Shown here: positions 62,484 to 64,000 of the stretch, piece after piece
Position numbering within the stretch: position 1 is the stretch's first letter
How the letters are laid out: the number at the start of each line of letters is the position of its first letter
Source of the DNA: CAVXWV01 sp963695415
Lineage (GTDB): Bacteria > Chloroflexota > Anaerolineae > Anaerolineales > UBA4823
Direction: 5' to 3'
Length of the DNA: 64,000 bases
Assembly (NCBI GenBank): GCA_963695415.1
Contig: CAVOGL010000024.1
Span: 1 to 64,000 of the forward strand
Translations under genes and position numbers: made by a program
Notes under the pieces: model-generated
Told to the model about the DNA's origin: nothing
What the model saw: only the letters and a program-made list of their open reading frames with translations
The model's database searches: none

Positions 62484-64000
62484 TTACTCAGCCAGAATCG
62501 CCATTCCCCATCTCCCATCCGTCATCCATGCCGGGTCGCGCTTGAACAACGCCTCAGATTGCCCGGACTCTAAACCGCTAACCACCTCCGACTTGCACAC
62601 CCTCAAAGCCAGCACGGGTGCGTTCAATGGCTTCAGGTTGGTTATGCGTTTGAAGCCGGTGGTATGCGCCCAGTGCCGGTCGCCCAGCAGGCGGCGGAAA
62701 TTGGCATCGCCCTTGAAAACCACCAGGTCTGACCCTGCCAGCATCTCGTCGATTTCTGCAGGGCGATCCCAGAAGGCGAGTGGTGAGTGCCAATAAAAAC
62801 TTTGCCAGTAGAAACTTTCCCTGCCCTCGCCGGGGATAACATACAGCCGTCCTGCAGCCACATGCCTTGCCAGGCGATCCCCCATATTCTGCAGCCTGGG
62901 GTGTATGCTCTTCGACAGGTAATCGATGGCAGAGACGATATCTTCTCGGATCGCGTCCGAGACGAAGGTGGGATGGGCTTTAGCGTGTAAGACCACACGG
63001 CTGCAAAGTTCGCTGTTAAGAAGGGTATCCACGAGTACAAGGTCCGCCATCAGCTCGGGTCCGCTGTTGTCGAGAACTATATCGACCCGTTTCAATCCTG
63101 TGGTGATGATGTCTACGGCTCTCCCACTATGATCGACGATCAGGTTGTCTTGCAGCTGTCGCTCCTTTTGGCTCGCGGGTCCCTCTCCCGCCGCCCACAT
63201 GCTCAGGTCTGCCTGGTTCCCCCACAGGCTGGCGAGCAGCAGTGATTGGATGAGGGCTCCCGGATTCTCCGGTAGGGCTCCCGTATGCTCCGGTAGTGTG
63301 TCTGGATCGTCCGGGAATGTCATCGTCAGGTCAGCCGCCTGACTGGTGAGATGCAGCAGCCCTTCCAGGCTTGCCTCCACTCCCAGGCGTTTGGACAGCG
63401 TAAAGGGATCACGCCCTCTGCCCCAACCTGTGCCGTAATAACCGGTCGCTTCCAGCACCCGCCGGTAGAAGTACATCTCGGCGAAGAACCAGGGCAGCCC
63501 GATCCAGGTCTTCCCCAGGAATGGTCGGGTATATTCATCCCATAACCTGCTGTCAGGCGCATCCCTGTCATACAGCGTGCGTACACGTTCGTCTGGCATC
63601 CCCTCCGCCAGCGCGGTCAAGGCTTGGGTAACCTCCATGGGTACCTTACCGCCTGTATCCTTTTGCAGTCCCTCCAGTGTTTCGATCGCTATTTTTGGCA
63701 GTCGCTTTGTGACCGTATGGTGTGCGAAGGATGGCGCCTCCCAGCCTCCAAGCGGGGGCGGCACCTCAACTGGCGTGGACGGGTTGCCAGACCGGTTGGT
63801 TGCTTCCACGACTTGCCCGTCAGATCGCGCCATGTCCAGAATCTCAATTCTGCCGCCATCCCCGTCCACGCGCAGCCGCATCCCACTCACCAGCTGGGAC
63901 AGGTCAACCTGGTCCACGCACGGGATCTCGGCGATGATGCAGCCCACCGCAGTGATCGTTTCGCAGTTCGCATTGATGATTGCAGCCGGCGCAGCCCCGC
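62484..64000 (-). CDS. DUF89/ARMT1 phosphatase-like domain fused to aconitase-X-type swivel domain (runs off right edge)
   Basis: The same open frame continues rightward past 63947 to the window edge, so the start lies outside. The right-hand (N-terminal) part, ETITAVGCIIAEIPCVDQVD and GMRLRVDGDGGRIEIL, resembles the small-subunit swivel domain of aconitase X/phosphomevalonate dehydratase (DUF126). From about 63790 leftward the protein is a DUF89 metal-dependent phosphatase: PSFAHHTVTKRLPKIA, FFAEMYFYRRVLEATGYYG, IVLDNSGPELMADLVL, DLVVFKGDANFRRLLGDRHW. A linker (ARSDGQVVEATNRSGNPS) joins them, with three 7-residue repeats (LPEHTGA LPENPGA) within DUF89. Fusion is as read; a lost stop or indel cannot be excluded. 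Confidence 0.65.
   Translation of the reverse strand, partial: GAAPAAIINANCETITAVGCIIAEIPCVDQVDLSQLVSGMRLRVDGDGGRIEILDMARSDGQVVEATNRSGNPSTPVEVPPPLGGWEAPSFAHHTVTKRLPKIAIETLEGLQKDTGGKVPMEVTQALTALAEGMPDERVRTLYDRDAPDSRLWDEYTRPFLGKTWIGLPWFFAEMYFYRRVLEATGYYGTGWGRGRDPFTLSKRLGVEASLEGLLHLTSQAADLTMTFPDDPDTLPEHTGALPENPGALIQSLLLASLWGNQADLSMWAAGEGPASQKERQLQDNLIVDHSGRAVDIITTGLKRVDIVLDNSGPELMADLVLVDTLLNSELCSRVVLHAKAHPTFVSDAIREDIVSAIDYLSKSIHPRLQNMGDRLARHVAAGRLYVIPGEGRESFYWQSFYWHSPLAFWDRPAEIDEMLAGSDLVVFKGDANFRRLLGDRHWAHTTGFKRITNLKPLNAPVLALRVCKSEVVSGLESGQSEALFKRDPAWMTDGRWGMAILAE

Noticed and set aside
62505..62530. Second copy of the GATGACG heptamer array
   Set aside because: Only one loose match occurs in coding DNA, with no tandem array.

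Overview
The window looks like a chromosomal segment of a Chloroflexota bacterium, probably of the Anaerolineae. I infer this from protein style: Thr/Pro-rich linkers after signal peptides, multi-GAF SpoIIE phosphatases, LysM and lamin-tail lipoproteins, a PucC-like carrier, and GC-rich intergenic palindromes. It is mostly core housekeeping DNA. No phage, transposase, CRISPR array or rRNA operon was seen.

Layout. 0-2.6 kb: 5' part of a large secreted SpvB/RHS-type protein (minus strand) whose start is out of frame by a 7-bp tandem repeat. 2.7-3.9 kb: a promoter with a LexA-like palindrome driving an FtsK-like ATPase homologue and a small conserved protein. 3.9-14.8 kb (minus): holA, DUF6391 protein, a broken small membrane ORF, an HTH/RsbRD-like regulator with a PucC-family carrier, radA-dus, clpC, rpsA. 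15-18.6 kb (plus): a cobalt/magnesium chelatase I-D gene with an A10 slippery site, then an M1 peptidase lipoprotein. 18.6-19.2 kb: AT-rich non-coding DNA with DnaA boxes, the best oriC candidate. 19.2-21 kb: OsmC protein, glgC, tRNA-Leu(CAA). 21-27 kb (plus): ychF, CcrM-like methyltransferase, pepF, deoxynucleoside kinase, nucleotidyltransferase. 27 kb: a canonical parS site inside a 36-bp palindrome and 23-bp repeats. 27.3-33.6 kb: HtrA-like protease, LuxR regulator and a STAS/kinase/phosphatase partner-switching set. 33.6-41.8 kb: candidate structured RNA, NYN nuclease, LysM/LTD protein, DUF1992, dnaX-ybaB-recR, metH. 41.9-48.4 kb (minus): mannosyltransferase-like protein, cysQ-like, rimO, rodZ, rplI. 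48.6-64 kb: recO, miaB, C39-like/TPR protein, beta-repeat exported protein, Yip1 protein, MFS carrier, plsC, SDR, two unknown genes, rhodanese, a kinase-FGE fusion, and a swivel-domain/DUF89 fusion running off the right edge.

Genes left of about 19 kb lie mostly on the minus strand and genes from 21 to 42 kb on the plus strand. With the DnaA boxes and parS this fits bidirectional replication starting near 19 kb. Several promoters place the -10 hexamer 6-7 nt before the start codon, suggesting leaderless mRNAs. About ten conserved genes, including dnaX and metH, carry single-base indels or a nonsense codon, mostly at 22-41 kb. Consensus errors are at least as likely as gene decay, so disrupted genes are described as full-length families with the break located.
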